Shown piece by piece: positions 1 through 11,453 of a stretch of 64,000 nt of DNA. The stretch lies in the NCBI GenBank assembly GCA_001557505.1, contig LSAX01000002.1:2914001-2978000 (forward strand). Direction: 5' to 3'. How positions within the stretch are numbered: position 1 is the stretch's first letter; every line of letters begins with the position of its first letter. Below the pieces are notes generated by a model that searched no databases, had not been told where the DNA came from, and saw nothing but the letters and a program-made list of their open reading frames with translations. A program made the position numbers and the translations under genes. Origin of the DNA: Reticulascus tulasneorum (taxonomy: Eukaryota > Ascomycota > Sordariomycetes > Glomerellales > Reticulascaceae).

Positions 1-1309
1 GCCCTACTGTCGGGCAGCAATCTGGATGGGGTCGATGGGCGAGGTCCTCTTGCTTCGGCCTTTGTTCCTGCTACGCCATCGGCGGATAACGGTGGCACCC
101 ATCGCTCTCTGGGCACGGGTTCTCCAGCACGCCATAGCTGGACCTCCCCTTCCAGATTCGTGATGTATGTTTCGAAATTCGTAAGCTGCCCCTTCGCCTT
201 GCTGAGTAGGGCTTTGAGTTCTGCGGGACTGAGCTCTGCGTTGACCTTGGCCTTGTTCTTGATGGCCTTGGCTCTCATACCAAATCTCAGCGTCCCCAGG
301 GTCTCGGCATCGTTGTAGCTGCTGGGAGAACAGTTGATAATCAAGGTCGTACGACTGTTACCACCCAGAGATTCTTGCAATATACGTGTCAACTTCGAGT
401 CTCGGTAAGGAACGTGGGAGGATTTGCCGTCTGTCAAGCTGTTGATGACCATGCCCAGTGCGCTCAAACTCTTATTGATCTTCTTGGCTTCTTCCAGTGT
501 TTGACCACTGGCACCGGTCTTGCCAATCTTTTCACTACCCGCGAGATCGACCAAGAATAGCTGGCCGCTCTTTGCCGACCCGGTCTCAACGTTTTTCTGA
601 GTGATGGTGATAACGAAGATGGAATGAGACCGAGAGGATTCCTGATTCATGTTCGTCGCCGCGACGGCTCTGGCATTTCCACCTCTCCTCATCACCTCGA
701 ACACTTCCTGGACACTGGAGACGTAGACTTCTAGCAGGCCCTTGACGTAGACACCTCTGTTCTTCTCTTCATGTACGGGCAGGTTGTCGTTTTGCGGCAC
801 CAGCAAATCCCGAATCCTCTCCATGTAAATCTCCATGTAGCTAACACGTACGGTGTACTCGATGGTGCCGGGACTGGACATGATGCTGGCAAAAATCTGC
901 TCCACGATTCTCGGGATCACACCTCTGCCTTCGTCGTCGTCTATATTGGTCCCCATCATGGTATATGACTTTCCCGCACCCGTCTGGCCGTAGGCAAAGA
1001 CGGTGCCGTTGTAGCCATTGAGGATATCATCGACGGTGTTTCGTATGGAGAAGTCGAAAATATCGGACTGCTTGCATGACATATCAAACACCCGATCGAA
1101 AGTGAAGGACCCTTGCGACTCCCTCGACTAGAGCACACGTTAGCCGATGTCTGCATGCGCCAGCTGCGCGGACATGAACTTACGTCGATCGTGCAGGTGT
1201 CGTCCCCATCGAAGGTAACGATGGGCTGGCCGCCCGACTCCAACTCGATCCTGTTTTGGGGTCGGAATCGGGCCACGACCTTGATGCTGTTCGCGTTAGG
1301 AGAAGACAT
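1..1309 (-). CDS. conventional kinesin heavy chain, motor domain (partial, 3' part outside window)
   Basis: Microtubule plus-end motor that carries vesicles along hyphae. Exon 1 is 1309-1184 and exon 2 runs from 1127 off the window edge at 1; the intron between them has GT...AG ends. About 417 residues are visible. They hold the start MSSPNANSIKVVARFRP, the P-loop GQTGAGKSYTMMG, switch I NQESSRSHSIF, switch II LVDLAGSEK, and YRDSKLTRILQ with ALGMVINSLTDG before it. The last visible part, about 345-417, is the neck and start of the neck coil, with EVQLWRAGEPVPRERWVPPL. That neck is typical of the fungal NKIN type, so this is kinesin-1 rather than another kinesin class. The coiled-coil stalk and tail lie outside the window. 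Nothing in the visible part looks broken. Confidence 0.95.
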
Positions 1310-2231
1310 GATGGCGATGCGCTTCTAGGGGCGTGGTGCCCGATGTCATGGATTCCGGTCTGGATGTGTTTCTGCGAGTAAGGGGTCCGACAGTTTGTGA
1401 TGCACGAGGCAGCCGCGGCACGGCAAGCGAAGGTGAAGAGGCGGAAACCGAGCTGCAGCGACCTGTAGGTGGCCGACGCAAACAAGAGAGTTCGGCAAAG
1501 ACAAAATGCTTTGTCGCAAGCCTGTGCAAGGCGATAAGGAAGGAGATAGCACCAGCCTGACAGAACGAGAGATCGAGCAGGTTGATCAGGGTTAGATTGG
1601 GGGATACAAATGACGCGCTAGCATTCGCGTAGAATTAGGTTGGCTATTTTGCGTGCTGGTTTCATCCGCAAGCAACAGATGGGTCCTGTCAGCCACAAAC
1701 ATCATCCCCGCCCCAGCTCCCTGTAGCAACCCTCTAAAATTCCTCATAACCTCACTAAAAGCTTAGGGGGCGTATCCTGCCCCCTTTATCGCCCCGTCGC
1801 ACCCGTGACGCCAGAAAACGTATCTATGGATCTGACAGTTGTATCGGCTCAAGGAGAATGCATGTGTTCGAGCACCAAGACGGCGGCCCTGGCGGGTTTT
1901 GAAAGTCTAAAGTTGGTATTACGCTACTAACCTAGTTACCCTGTCCATGAATTTCAAAACCCTCCTTTGCGGAACCAGATGAATACAATTTGAAGGTCTG
2001 AAGCAGATACGCGGAACGCCAGCCAGAATATGGTTGTCCCCAAGATGATCCAGGGGAGGCAGCCGAAACGCCAAAAAACACCCCACCTAGGTACGCTCTC
2101 ATGGTTGCTTGGTTTCATGATGCTGAGGATTGCCCTCGCCGAATCGGTGCTATTTCACCGCCTTATCCACGCCGCACTGTTCAAGGGTCCGAAGTACTCT
2201 GCCCCCAAAACTCGTGATGTCGATGCAGTGC
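1310..2231. other. spacer: kinesin 5' flank and RAD6 3' flank
   Basis: No gene supported. It holds the upstream region of the kinesin gene (minus strand) and the 3' flank of RAD6. A 10-base palindrome, ACCTAGGTAC, lies at about 2085-2094 and belongs to a motif that recurs in other spacers of this window. Confidence 0.6.
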
Positions 2232-2891
2232 TCAGTCTTCCCAGCTCTTTTCCACCGTCTCCCGGACCCGTTTGGTATACTCCTTTCTGTTATCTTTGTA
2301 AAGGTTAGACGCCTCCACGTTCGCCGGAGACCCAGTGTTCGGATCGTTAAGCAGACTGCAGAGAAGTGTGTTAGCCGTGGACTGTAGTGTCATACCCCGA
2401 ATCCATCCATGAGACTATACCTCTGGATACTCGTCAAGACTGCTGCGACGTCGTAGGTCGGACTCCACCTGTTTTGCAGAATATCCAAGCAGAGCTCTCC
2501 TGTGGCGTAGACATTCGGGTGGAACATTTGACTGATAAACTTGACGGCGGGTGGTTTGTTCGGATACTGCTCTTCGAACTGCATCACCAGTCTGAAGGTT
2601 CCGTCTTCGAAGGGCGTATCGGCTGGGCCAATAATTACGGCGTTCCTGTCCATGGTAGATTAGCTACCAGCTCTACAGCAGGCCGCAGTAAGCTATATGT
2701 GAGTGGGAAGTCATACCAGGTCATGACATTGTCAGGAACAGGCGAGGCCGAGACTCCAGCAGGAGGGTCTGTTTGCATACGCTATCAAGAAATTCATCAT
2801 CAACTCGCACGTCCGAGTAGCGGATTGTTCCTCAAGAAGATATCCCTACCTTAAAGTCGCGCATCAAGCGGCGTCGGGCTGCGGTCGACAT
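2232..2891 (-). CDS. RAD6: ubiquitin-conjugating enzyme E2, RAD6/UBC2
   Basis: E2 enzyme that, with RAD18 or BRE1, ubiquitinates PCNA (post-replication repair) and histone H2B; nuclear. Four exons: 2891-2850, 2781-2717, 2645-2421 and 2355-2232, giving 151 aa, the usual fungal length. The N-terminus [14 protein letters not shown] and the active-site stretch [20 protein letters not shown] (catalytic Cys in GELCLD) match the RAD6 family almost residue for residue. The protein ends in VEKSWED and lacks the long acidic tail of budding yeast RAD6. The three introns fall between conserved segments and reading frame is kept across all of them. It is divergent from URA5 over a 953 bp spacer. Confidence 0.97.
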
Positions 2892-3844
2892 TTCGGCGGA
2901 CGCGGGTTGTCAAAGGAGTCTGGATTAGTGATGGTGAATAGGTGGGAATCAGAGAGCGAGACCCGTTGGATAGAGAGAGGCTTGTGGAACTCGATGGGGG
3001 TCGAGTAAATGAAAGGGATTCCTGTTGCAAGGCTGATTCTACAGTCTATGTCGAGGGGATTCGGAAGAACGCCTTGTGATGACAGCTCAAGTGTTGGAGA
3101 AGATCCAAGAGGATGGGCCCGGGATGTATACCGCTGTGAGCGACCACGGCTCTGGCCGTGCAGTCGTTAGTGGCAAACCATCCAATCAAATCATGTCACA
3201 GTTGCGTACCAATCACATCACCGGCTGGCTGGAATTAAGGCGAATCACAGGGGGCCAAGTGCCACCGGAACTCGCAACCGGCCTCCTACACCTTGACTGT
3301 GTCTAGTGTACGCAGCAGAATGGCACGCTACACTGTTCCTTTTCCAGCGGAATGGCCTTCAGTCGTGGTGGAGTAGTCCCCAACTTAAGCAAAGATATGA
3401 CTCGGAGCGAGGCCATGCACAGCTTCATACTATATATCCACATATTGTCCGTCCTTATTATCGAGCGGAAGGCTTTTCGAGAATGCATCAGGCCAGCCAT
3501 GTACGTCATCTGCGGACTGCGATTTTGATGCAAGGGTTCACAGCTATCAGAGGTACATAGTATTCTGGCCCCCGTGGGCCTGGCCATATCCCTCACAAAA
3601 ACCCCACGCCAAACCCAACCATCTGGTGGTGGAGGTGGTCTTGGTGGGGCGCGGGGCAATTCAGAACAAAAATTTCGCTAGCCCGCATCGTCCTCATAGA
3701 GGCGATGATTCCCAAGATTTGCCTCATATGAAGTTGTGTGTCTGGTTTCTTTTTGTATCTGTGCTCAGGAATCTAATACCGAGTTACCTGTAAACCACAT
3801 ATAAGAATATCGAATCCACGTAATCCTCCCATAATCCAGCCGCC
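2892..3844. promoter_or_regulatory. divergent intergenic promoter region, RAD6 / URA5
   Basis: The two flanking genes start at its two ends and read outward, so both promoters must lie here. CCAAT pentamers are visible at about 3181 and 3209. I see no convincing TATA box and no supported gene. Confidence 0.5.
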
Positions 3845-4549
3845 ATGGCCTCCGAACTCCCCCCGTACAAAGACGCCTTCCTCCGCGCCGCCATCTCGGG
3901 CGGCGTTCTCAAATTCGGCAGCTTCGAACTGAAGTCGAAGCGCATATCGCCCTACTTCTTCAACGCGGGCGACTTCTACCGCGCAGATCTCCTGCGCGCC
4001 ATCTCCACCGCCTTCGCGCACACCATAATTGAAGCCACCGCCAGCTCAGGGCTCGACTTCGATATAGTCTTCGGTCCCGCCTACAAGGGCATTCCCCTCG
4101 CTACGTCTACGGTCGACAAGCTCGCTGAGCTGAAGCCTGAACAGTACGCGCAGCTATGCTATTCGTTCGACCGCAAGGAGGCGAAGGACCACGGCGAGGG
4201 AGGGAACATCGTCGGCGCGCCGCTGCGGGGAAAGAAGGTGCTGATTGTGGATGATGTGATCACAGCGGGCACCGCGAAGCGAGAGGCCATTGACAAGATC
4301 CGAAAGGAGGGCGGCGAGGTAGTCGGGATTGTGGTGTCGTTGGACCGCATGGAGAAGTTGCCGGCGGCGGATGGGGATGACAGCAAGCCAGGCCCCAGTG
4401 CTTTGGGCGAGCTGAAGAAGGAGTATGGCATCCCCATTTTTGCCATCTTAACGTTGGACGATGTCATTCAGGGGATAAAGAGCTTTGCTTCCGAGGACGA
4501 TGTCCGACGAACAGAGGAATACCGGGAAAAGTTCAAGGCAACTGACTAG
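3845..4549 (+). CDS. URA5: orotate phosphoribosyltransferase
   Basis: Fifth step of de novo UMP synthesis: joins orotate and PRPP to give OMP; cytosolic, dimeric. Intronless, 234 aa, normal for fungal OPRTases. Near the N-terminus [20 protein letters not shown] is the conserved orotate-binding region. [11 protein letters not shown] follows, then [12 protein letters not shown] (the mobile catalytic loop), then the PRPP-binding signature [13 protein letters not shown] at about 134-146. The start sits in a strong fungal context (GCCGCCATGG). Its 3' end converges on the lactate dehydrogenase gene 326 bp away. A second copy elsewhere in the genome cannot be judged from here. Confidence 0.97.
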   Translation: MASELPPYKDAFLRAAISGGVLKFGSFELKSKRISPYFFNAGDFYRADLLRAISTAFAHTIIEATASSGLDFDIVFGPAYKGIPLATSTVDKLAELKPEQYAQLCYSFDRKEAKDHGEGGNIVGAPLRGKKVLIVDDVITAGTAKREAIDKIRKEGGEVVGIVVSLDRMEKLPAADGDDSKPGPSALGELKKEYGIPIFAILTLDDVIQGIKSFASEDDVRRTEEYREKFKATD

Positions 4550-4875
4550 GGTAATGTTTAAGCCGGCATGGGTGAGAAAAGCTGTGAGCTTCAGCCATGC
4601 TGATTGCCGGCCATGCTTGGTGCTGGCTCAGTGAATGTGTTGAATTTACAAGTAGACAAAGGTTATAGATGCCCTAACAGTTTCCGGGTGACTCAGGCTC
4701 AGTAGACGTGGGGTTTCTATAGCAAACCACGCCTCTAAACTTGCTTCTGCCGGGCAAAGGTCAACGAAAGGTAGGAAACGGCCTAGTTGCTGCCAAGATG
4801 CTCTCATGAATCTGTGTACACTATAGCAAGAAATATGTATATACTAGTATGGCGGTGTTGCGAATGCCGCATCCC
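4550..4875. other. convergent 3' spacer, URA5 / lactate dehydrogenase
   Basis: The 3' ends of two convergent genes face each other across 326 bp. No gene or repeat is seen; it presumably holds both 3' untranslated regions. Confidence 0.6.
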
Positions 4876-6601
4876 CTACAACTTGGAAGACTTTGGCGGC
4901 TTCATGTTCGGTCGCTGCGTCGGCGTGGCGAGCGGGTCATACGTCGCCGACCCGAGACTGTCGTTCGGCGTGCCGTTGCCATGCACGAACAAGCTCCTCG
5001 TATCAATAAGCGACGGGTTCAGCTGGTCAACGCGCGTGCAGCCAATGAGCCGCATGTTCATCTCCATCTCGTCCTTCAGCAGCTGCATCGCCCTGTCCAC
5101 GCCCTCGAATCCGTACGCCGACATGGCGTACAAGAACGGCCGTCCAATGCCGACGCCCTTGGCGCCCAGGCAGAGCGCCTTGAGGATGTCGGTCGCGCGA
5201 CGGATGCCGCCGTCGATGAAGATCTCTATCCGGTTCTCGAGCCCCATCTGCCGGAGTACCGGCATCACCTCGGCCAGGACTTCGATGCCCGACCTTGAGA
5301 AGTCGAGCTGTCTCCCTCCGTGGTTCGAGAGCACCACGCCCTGCACACCTGCGTCGATGGCCTTGATGACGTCTTCGACGCGCTGCACGCCTTTGAGGAT
5401 GATGGGCATCTTTGTGATGGACTGGAACCACGGAATATCCTTCCATGACAGGGAGGGGTCGATGAAGGACGATATCGCCCTCGCCGCGCCTTGGCTAGTA
5501 TCTGTGCTCTGTCCGGACTGAACGTTGGACCCCTTATCAGTGAACTTGCTCCTCATATCCTTCTCCCGCCGTCCCAGTTGCGGAGCATCGACCGTGATGA
5601 ACAGCCCCTTGCAGCCGCGCTTCTCCGCATGCTCCACTATACCCTTCGTGATGTTTCGGTCCTTGTTAACATACAGCTGCAGCCACTGCACCTGATCGTC
5701 CCCCGCGGCATCGATCAGCTCGTCAAATGAGCAAGACGCAAGCGTTGGGATCATCTGAATGACGTTGTGCTTCTTCGCCGCCCTCGTCAAGCACACTTCG
5801 CCTTCGTGGTAGCCAAGCTTACCGAGCGCCGTGGCGGTCACGTAGAACGGGATGTCAACTTTCGCACCTAGCATCGTGGTTGTGAAGTCGACCTCTTCAA
5901 CGTCGACGAGGATCTGGGGCCGAAACCAGATTCGATGGAAAGCGGCGTGGTTTTCTCTAAGTGTCTGGCTCAGATGTCAGTACGCCGAAGGAAGGGGGCT
6001 AGGGCCTTGATGGTGCGTACAATTTCATCATCTGCTGCACTAGAGTAGTATCCCCATGCCGTCTTCTTCATGACTCTGCGGGCTACGGCCTCAAAGTCCA
6101 TGAGGTTGTAGCATTGCTCCAACAGTGGTTTCTGATCGAATCGTTGCTGTCTTTCAAACTCATCCGGGTCCACTTCCTTTTCTTCTTGAGCAACAGTGGT
6201 CATGTCTACCGGGCCCATGTGCTTCGACTTGTCAAGATACTTGTCCAGCGTATCTGGAGGGTGGATGGGGTCGAACTCCTCTGTCGCATCTTTGCCCTAG
6301 AGATGAGCATTAGCATTGCCATAGGAGCCGGCCTGAGTGGAACCAACGGCATATTTCAGGATGATCTTGGGGCCGCCAGGGTGCTCTATGTAACTCAAGT
6401 CAGTCATCGAGTCTAGAAACCACGGTTGGTATCACGCGTCTTTACCTGGTAGGAACTCGGTAACGTCATATGCTTTGCCCTAGGAAGTTCGTCAATTGGA
6501 TGCTCCAAAGATCATACAACCTCCTGGGAACTCACATGGATAATAACCCAACATGACTTTGCGTCATTGTGCTTCGCGATATCATTCCCCGTCAGCGCCA
6601 T
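4876..6601 (-). CDS. CYB2: flavocytochrome b2-type L-lactate dehydrogenase (cyt b5 + FMN domains), C-terminal SKL
   Basis: Oxidises L-lactate or another L-2-hydroxy acid with FMN, passing electrons to heme b. Five exons: 6601-6536, 6479-6446, 6385-6348, 6296-6021 and 5964-4876, giving 500 aa. Residues about 1-80 form a cytochrome b5 domain with heme ligands His35 (in EHPGG) and His58 (in FDPIHPP). Residues about 110-480 form the FMN alpha-hydroxyacid dehydrogenase barrel. Family active-site segments are present: PFYVTATALGKLG, WLQLYVNKDR, VDAPQLGRRE, IILKGVQ and SNHGGRQLDF (catalytic His and substrate Arg). Unlike yeast CYB2 there is no mitochondrial presequence: the cyt b5 domain begins at about residue 5 and no ATG lies just upstream. 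The protein ends PPKSSKL, a canonical PTS1, so I infer a peroxisomal location. Substrate is not certain; other 2-hydroxy acids are possible. Confidence 0.93.
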
Positions 6602-7253
6602 CTTCTCGTCCGGCCCTGCTGTAGTTTGGTCGGAGACCGTAGATTTCAAGATACGGCAGGTTTATGATTTACCACTTGAGGGGGGGCAAGTATATGATGA
6701 TGTCAACAGATGAGCAAGTATAGCCACAGACAATCCACGCACAATCCACGACAATCTCTCGCGATAATTAAAGTTTCAGATGCCGAGAGAGTCGCAACTT
6801 CACGAATATTTCTACATCCAGCCCCGGAATGGAGATGAATCGTAAAGGTCATCACCTCGCTCCCTATTGTCCCATATGGCCCACTTCCCTGACCTTTCCG
6901 CCCCACCGCGAACGCCACTAAACGGGTCAGTGGAGGCTCGGCTCCAGCATCGGGACAATATGGTGCGGGGTAAAGTAGGGCGGACGATATGCATGGTGGT
7001 TTCGGTGAAAGATGGTGAGTGCAGATATTTAGAAGGATTGGATCGAACAGGGACTTGTTCGCCATTGGGAACTATGATAACAAGTGAATCAAACGCGTTC
7101 ATTCGTCTTGTATGGCTTTCCTACGCTCATAAGATATCTGGGTATATGACGCAAAACTTGAAGCTTGGTAAAATGAAAATACAGCCCCCCTTTTACACCT
7201 TGCCGAGTTCTAGTCTTTTACTAGTAGCTCACAAACCCTTAGATCCGGCCAAC
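6602..7253. promoter_or_regulatory. spacer upstream of lactate dehydrogenase
   Basis: Holds the promoter of the minus-strand lactate dehydrogenase and the 3' flank of the SH3 protein gene. No coding or RNA gene supported. Confidence 0.5.
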
Positions 7254-10099
7254 CTAGTAGTAGCCTCTCGGCTGAGGGGAAGTGGGTGTTTCCCCATCAC
7301 GGCTGTTCGCGGACCCGGCCATGCTCGGCGGACGACCGCTTCCCTTCCGGATCGAAAATCGGGAGAGCATCTTGTCCGACCGGCGCCGCTCGTTGCTGAC
7401 TATACTCGAGCGGTCCGAGCTGATGGACAGTTCTTGTATGGTGTTTGTATCAATATGTGACTGGGGAAAGATCCCCCATTTGCCCTTTTTGTTCGTGCCG
7501 GACCAGCACCAGTGGTCTTGATAAGCCCCTATGCATGAGTTAGCTGACTGGTCCATTTGTGAGGGAGGGCGGGAAATAGCTTACAGCTGATATTCGTGAT
7601 CAATTCGCCCTTGTCGAACTTGAGCCAGTCGCCGCCATCCTTGTCCTTGGGTGCAAACTTCCACCGCGCTTGAGCCTTGATGTTGCTAGTCCCTCCCATG
7701 CGGATCTCGGCCTTCGGGGGTGGATCAAGCTTCAGTACATCTGCCGGGCAAGAGGCATATACACCGTCATGCCATCCCATGCACCACTCGCCGTTATATT
7801 TGGACGGGAACTCAACGCCGCTGACCTTCGCACCAACAGCCAACTCAAACGCCGGAGTCTTGTCGAACAGTAGCCGCATGCCATACATCCGCTTCGTCGT
7901 CTCCTTCGACGTCGCAGCAGGAAGCTGGGCAAGCTCCAGGCGCAGGTCGGCTAATGGGGATTGCTCGACTGGGGACTTGAAGTGTAGATCATAGTTATTC
8001 CTCAGGTTGAAAGGAACCTCTGCTTCTTCGACAATGGTCAACCCAGCAACTTGAGGTAGAGGCCTCGGGTGTCTGGCTAGATGCTCGAACAGCTTCTTCT
8101 GGGAGAAGAACACCGTCGAGTCACATTGCTCTGGCGTCCTTTGTGCCTCAATACAGAACAGACAGCCATATAGCTGCTCATCTGCGCGTTTTGTTGTTAC
8201 ATGGCTCTTCTGCAAGAATCGTATGCGGAACCCGATTCCATGCGTCGTGAAGTTGCCATCGTCTAGATTTTCTGTTAGCCAAGATTGCCAATACGGCCAT
8301 AAGATCACTGACCACTATTGTTGATATCCAGCTCAATCTGTCGAAAGTCAAGCTCATAGAAACAAGCAGAGCATTTGGCCACTATATGTGTACCGGAGAA
8401 TCCCTATTTTCCACAAAGTCAGTTGAGATTCGCAATCGAGATCCTTGAACCGAAGGCAGGAATAGACATACGGGCTTCTTGGTCTTCTTAACTCCAATCC
8501 CTCCCCTTATCACGTCTTTAGCCCCTTCACAAAAGCCCTTGTAAAGGTAGAATGAGCTGCTCAGCCCAATACTGCAGTCCACCTCCCGGTGTCCGAGGTT
8601 GACTGGAGGTGTGGGGGGCTGAAATGTCTCCGAATCAACAGGTATCAGCCCATCATCGTCATTTTGTGCTGGTGGCACAAACTCAAGTCCGGGTTGGTGC
8701 TGTGGTGAGGAGCTGTGAGGGTTCGTCGGTATTCGAGCGATTGGGCTCAGATGCGTGTTCGAGGAGCTGAAGTTGGCACTATCGTGCACGGAGAAACCAG
8801 AGGTTCTGTTCTCTGTCATGGCGGGACTCGTGGTGCCATCGTTGCGCCTCCCATCAAATACCGAGCTCTGCATCGATTCCAGCGAGCGCTGCCGGGAAGG
8901 ATGTGAGTGAACCGAGCTCGCTTGCGAGTATCGATGATTGGTCTGGCTTAAAAGTACCCCCCTATCGTCCTCGGTGCCTCGAAGTTCCGAATCTTCTGGT
9001 ATGGTTAACCCTAACGTCGCCGATGGCGCCCGTATCCGCCCAGCTATGGACGATCGATCTGTTTGCGCCAGTGGAGGACGAGTTCGATCTTGACCACCTG
9101 TGCTGCCGTCAGGGGATACCACCATATTTGTACGGTCTCCCCCTTCCTGTCGCATCCAATCGACTCCGGCATCTAGTCGACGAGGGGAGCCGTATGATAG
9201 TCTCTTCTCGAACTGTGGGCTTAGCGGGGATTCGAGCTCGACAGGCGAGTCCATGGACGAGACAGGTGCCCGGCGCTCGATATTCTCCCCAACAGCGATA
9301 TCCACCTTTGTGTCGACTGCCGGAGTTGTGGCAAGATCCCACGGATTAGTAGATGGCGGTCGTGGCGGTTGCTGGGGTTCCTCCTCCACCTCTGGCACAC
9401 TGGGTATCTCCTGACTTTGAAGTGGTGGAGGCATTACATCAAATCCTTCCTCCGGGCCCGATCGAGCCTCCATCAGTGTCTGAAATGTTCCCTCGAGCGT
9501 GGGCATCCTTTGAAGAGGATAGATCTCTGGTGAGACGGGATCTAATACGACTGTCGACTTGTCTCCCGCCAGCACTGGTTCACTTGGAGGCAGAACAACA
9601 GGTATCGGGGTCGGGATCGGGGTTTGGGCGGTCACCGGCTGCTCCTTAGTCGCCGGTTCCAACTTCATCCTCTTCAAGATCTCTTCGATCCTCAGCCCGG
9701 CCTTTCGCAGCAGGCCCTGCAGATCCTGGAACTTCTCCTTGTCAAACTCATCAGGCTCGACGTAGTCATCGAAGTCCCAAAGCAGATCATTCAGCTGCGA
9801 CCTGTACTCGGCAATCTCATCTAGAAAAATCAGCTTCGTGCTTCACTTCGCAACTAGGAAGTCCAGATCGAGCGCCTCTCACCATTTTCTTTGAGCGCAT
9901 CAATGAAGTTTGAACTGTACTCGTCCAGAAGCCGTACGCACAGCGGTTCTATGCGCTTGAGAATCTTATCCGCGTCCCGAACCAACTTCTGGCTGGTCTT
10001 GAGCATCTCCTGCACGTCGCCCGCATTCTCAATTGCCGTGTTGCCCTTCTCGACCGCCTCCTTGAATGGAGCGATCACCAAATCCGCAACAACATCCAT
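7254..10099 (-). CDS. uncharacterised SH3-domain protein with CxxC...HxxxH motif
   Basis: Function not known to me. Five exons: 10099-9883, 9820-8472, 8403-8313, 8262-7585 and 7528-7254, giving 869 aa. Residues 1 to about 130 are charged and helical, probably coiled coil (ending LRIEEILKRMKLE). About 130-500 is long, low-complexity and rich in Pro, Ser and Asp. About 505-800 is a conserved-looking region with CSACFYELDF, then CLFC followed after 23 residues by FFSQKKLFEHLARHP, which reads as a possible zinc-binding finger. About 760-830 is an SH3 domain: ARWKFAP..., GDWLKFDKGELI, DHWCWSGT and KWGIFPQSHID carry the ALYDF-, W- and P-type landmarks. The tail is basic and Ser-rich. The layout suggests a scaffold, perhaps cortical or cytoskeletal, but that is inference. 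Reading frame holds across all four introns. Confidence 0.85.
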
Positions 10100-11453
10100 C
10101 TTGTGAGCGGCGCAGCGAGCGTTCCCTATGCGTGGGGCACTAGGTGTCTTTTCTGGCTCGAGGACAGGTCTGTCCTCTTCGCCGGAGGACGTCAGACTAC
10201 ACAGTTACCAAAAAATATTAAAGAAATTGGCGTAGATGTAGATTGGATCAAGCAAACGGACCGCAAAGAGAGCAGACGAGCAGACGGGAGACAACATGGC
10301 ATGCAGGGGATTGCAGAACGAGGCTGGCGGGCCGTTGGGAGCCTAGCTGTAAATCAGCCTGCAGAATGCGACACCGGTACCAGACACGACCGTCTTACAG
10401 CTGCACGATACAAGTCCTACACACTGGGGGAGAGACACTGGAAAGCCGACGAGGCTATGCTTGGGCCGCACCTGTGGCTGCGTCTCTAGATCCAGCTAGC
10501 TTCTGGCAACATTATCGCTAGATCGTGTGCCCTGACATCGCCAGGCAGTCCTAGAAGCCTGACTGCTTGTTAGCCTGGGCTCAGAGTAGGGACAGCTGTC
10601 CCCCCGACCTCGAAGAAGCGGACAGGTGCTAGAGCTAACAATCGAGCACATTCCTGAATATGAACATCTTATTGGTGAGCGTTTCTCTCTGTAGAAGGTG
10701 AGAAGACTAGCAATTAGTTCTACCTAGTCGGATCCACCAGTGGGCGTGCACCCTTTCTGCGTGGCATCTTCGACCTGCCTCGGGTGGAGAGCCAGCGTTC
10801 TAGAGTGGTTACAGCGAATCTAATTAGCGGGGAGCGTGGCGGAGCACTGCCCCGGGGCTCTGTAGTATTGATACTTACATTGAATACCGAATAATTATTG
10901 AAAGCAACTAACCTGCCTCCACTTCCTTGGGTAGGTATGGTGCAACGCCTGAGCACAACGGGTTGGTTCCATGACGCCCGTCAAAGGCGGCAGTCTGCCT
11001 TACAATCGCCTTCCACAGGACCCATGGGACCAAGATCAGCCCCTCCATTAATGTTCAAGCCTACCTAGTGGATGCGTTCAATTTGCATTGTTCCAGAGGC
11101 TGCTACATCTTCCCAACCGGTGTGGACACACCAGACTGTTATGTTCACCGGGGTGCTGCAAGATGCACTGCACAATATCCGGTACACTCACACGGGGCAC
11201 TAGATCACACACCGAAGTGCCAACAGCAACCGCTCCAAGGTTATCTCCGTAGAGCGAATGGCCGGTTTGGGTACCGAGAGAAAGAACTTTTCAATTTAAT
11301 GCAACAGAATTCGTACAAAGTATACCTAGCGACAATATGCATAACCAAAACTAACCGTCATGTACCTCATGCCATCATTACCCTGGCAGGAACCTCCTTT
11401 CCCCATCCTCCAACGCCCTTCCACGATCAAAGAGAACACAGAGAACACCCAAC
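10100..11453. other. spacer, 1.35 kb
   Basis: Upstream region of the SH3 gene and 3' flank of the TMEM16 gene. CTACCTAG-type motifs occur at about 10720-10728 and 11061-11068. The stretch 10840-10910 is AT-rich. No gene recognised. Confidence 0.5.

Noticed and set aside
4787..5521. 244-codon plus-strand open frame
   Set aside because: Lies antisense over the last exon of the lactate dehydrogenase, which has clear domain matches; its translation shows no domain.
6867..7460. 197-codon plus-strand open frame
   Set aside because: Runs from a spacer into the antisense of the SH3 gene's last exon; no recognisable domain.
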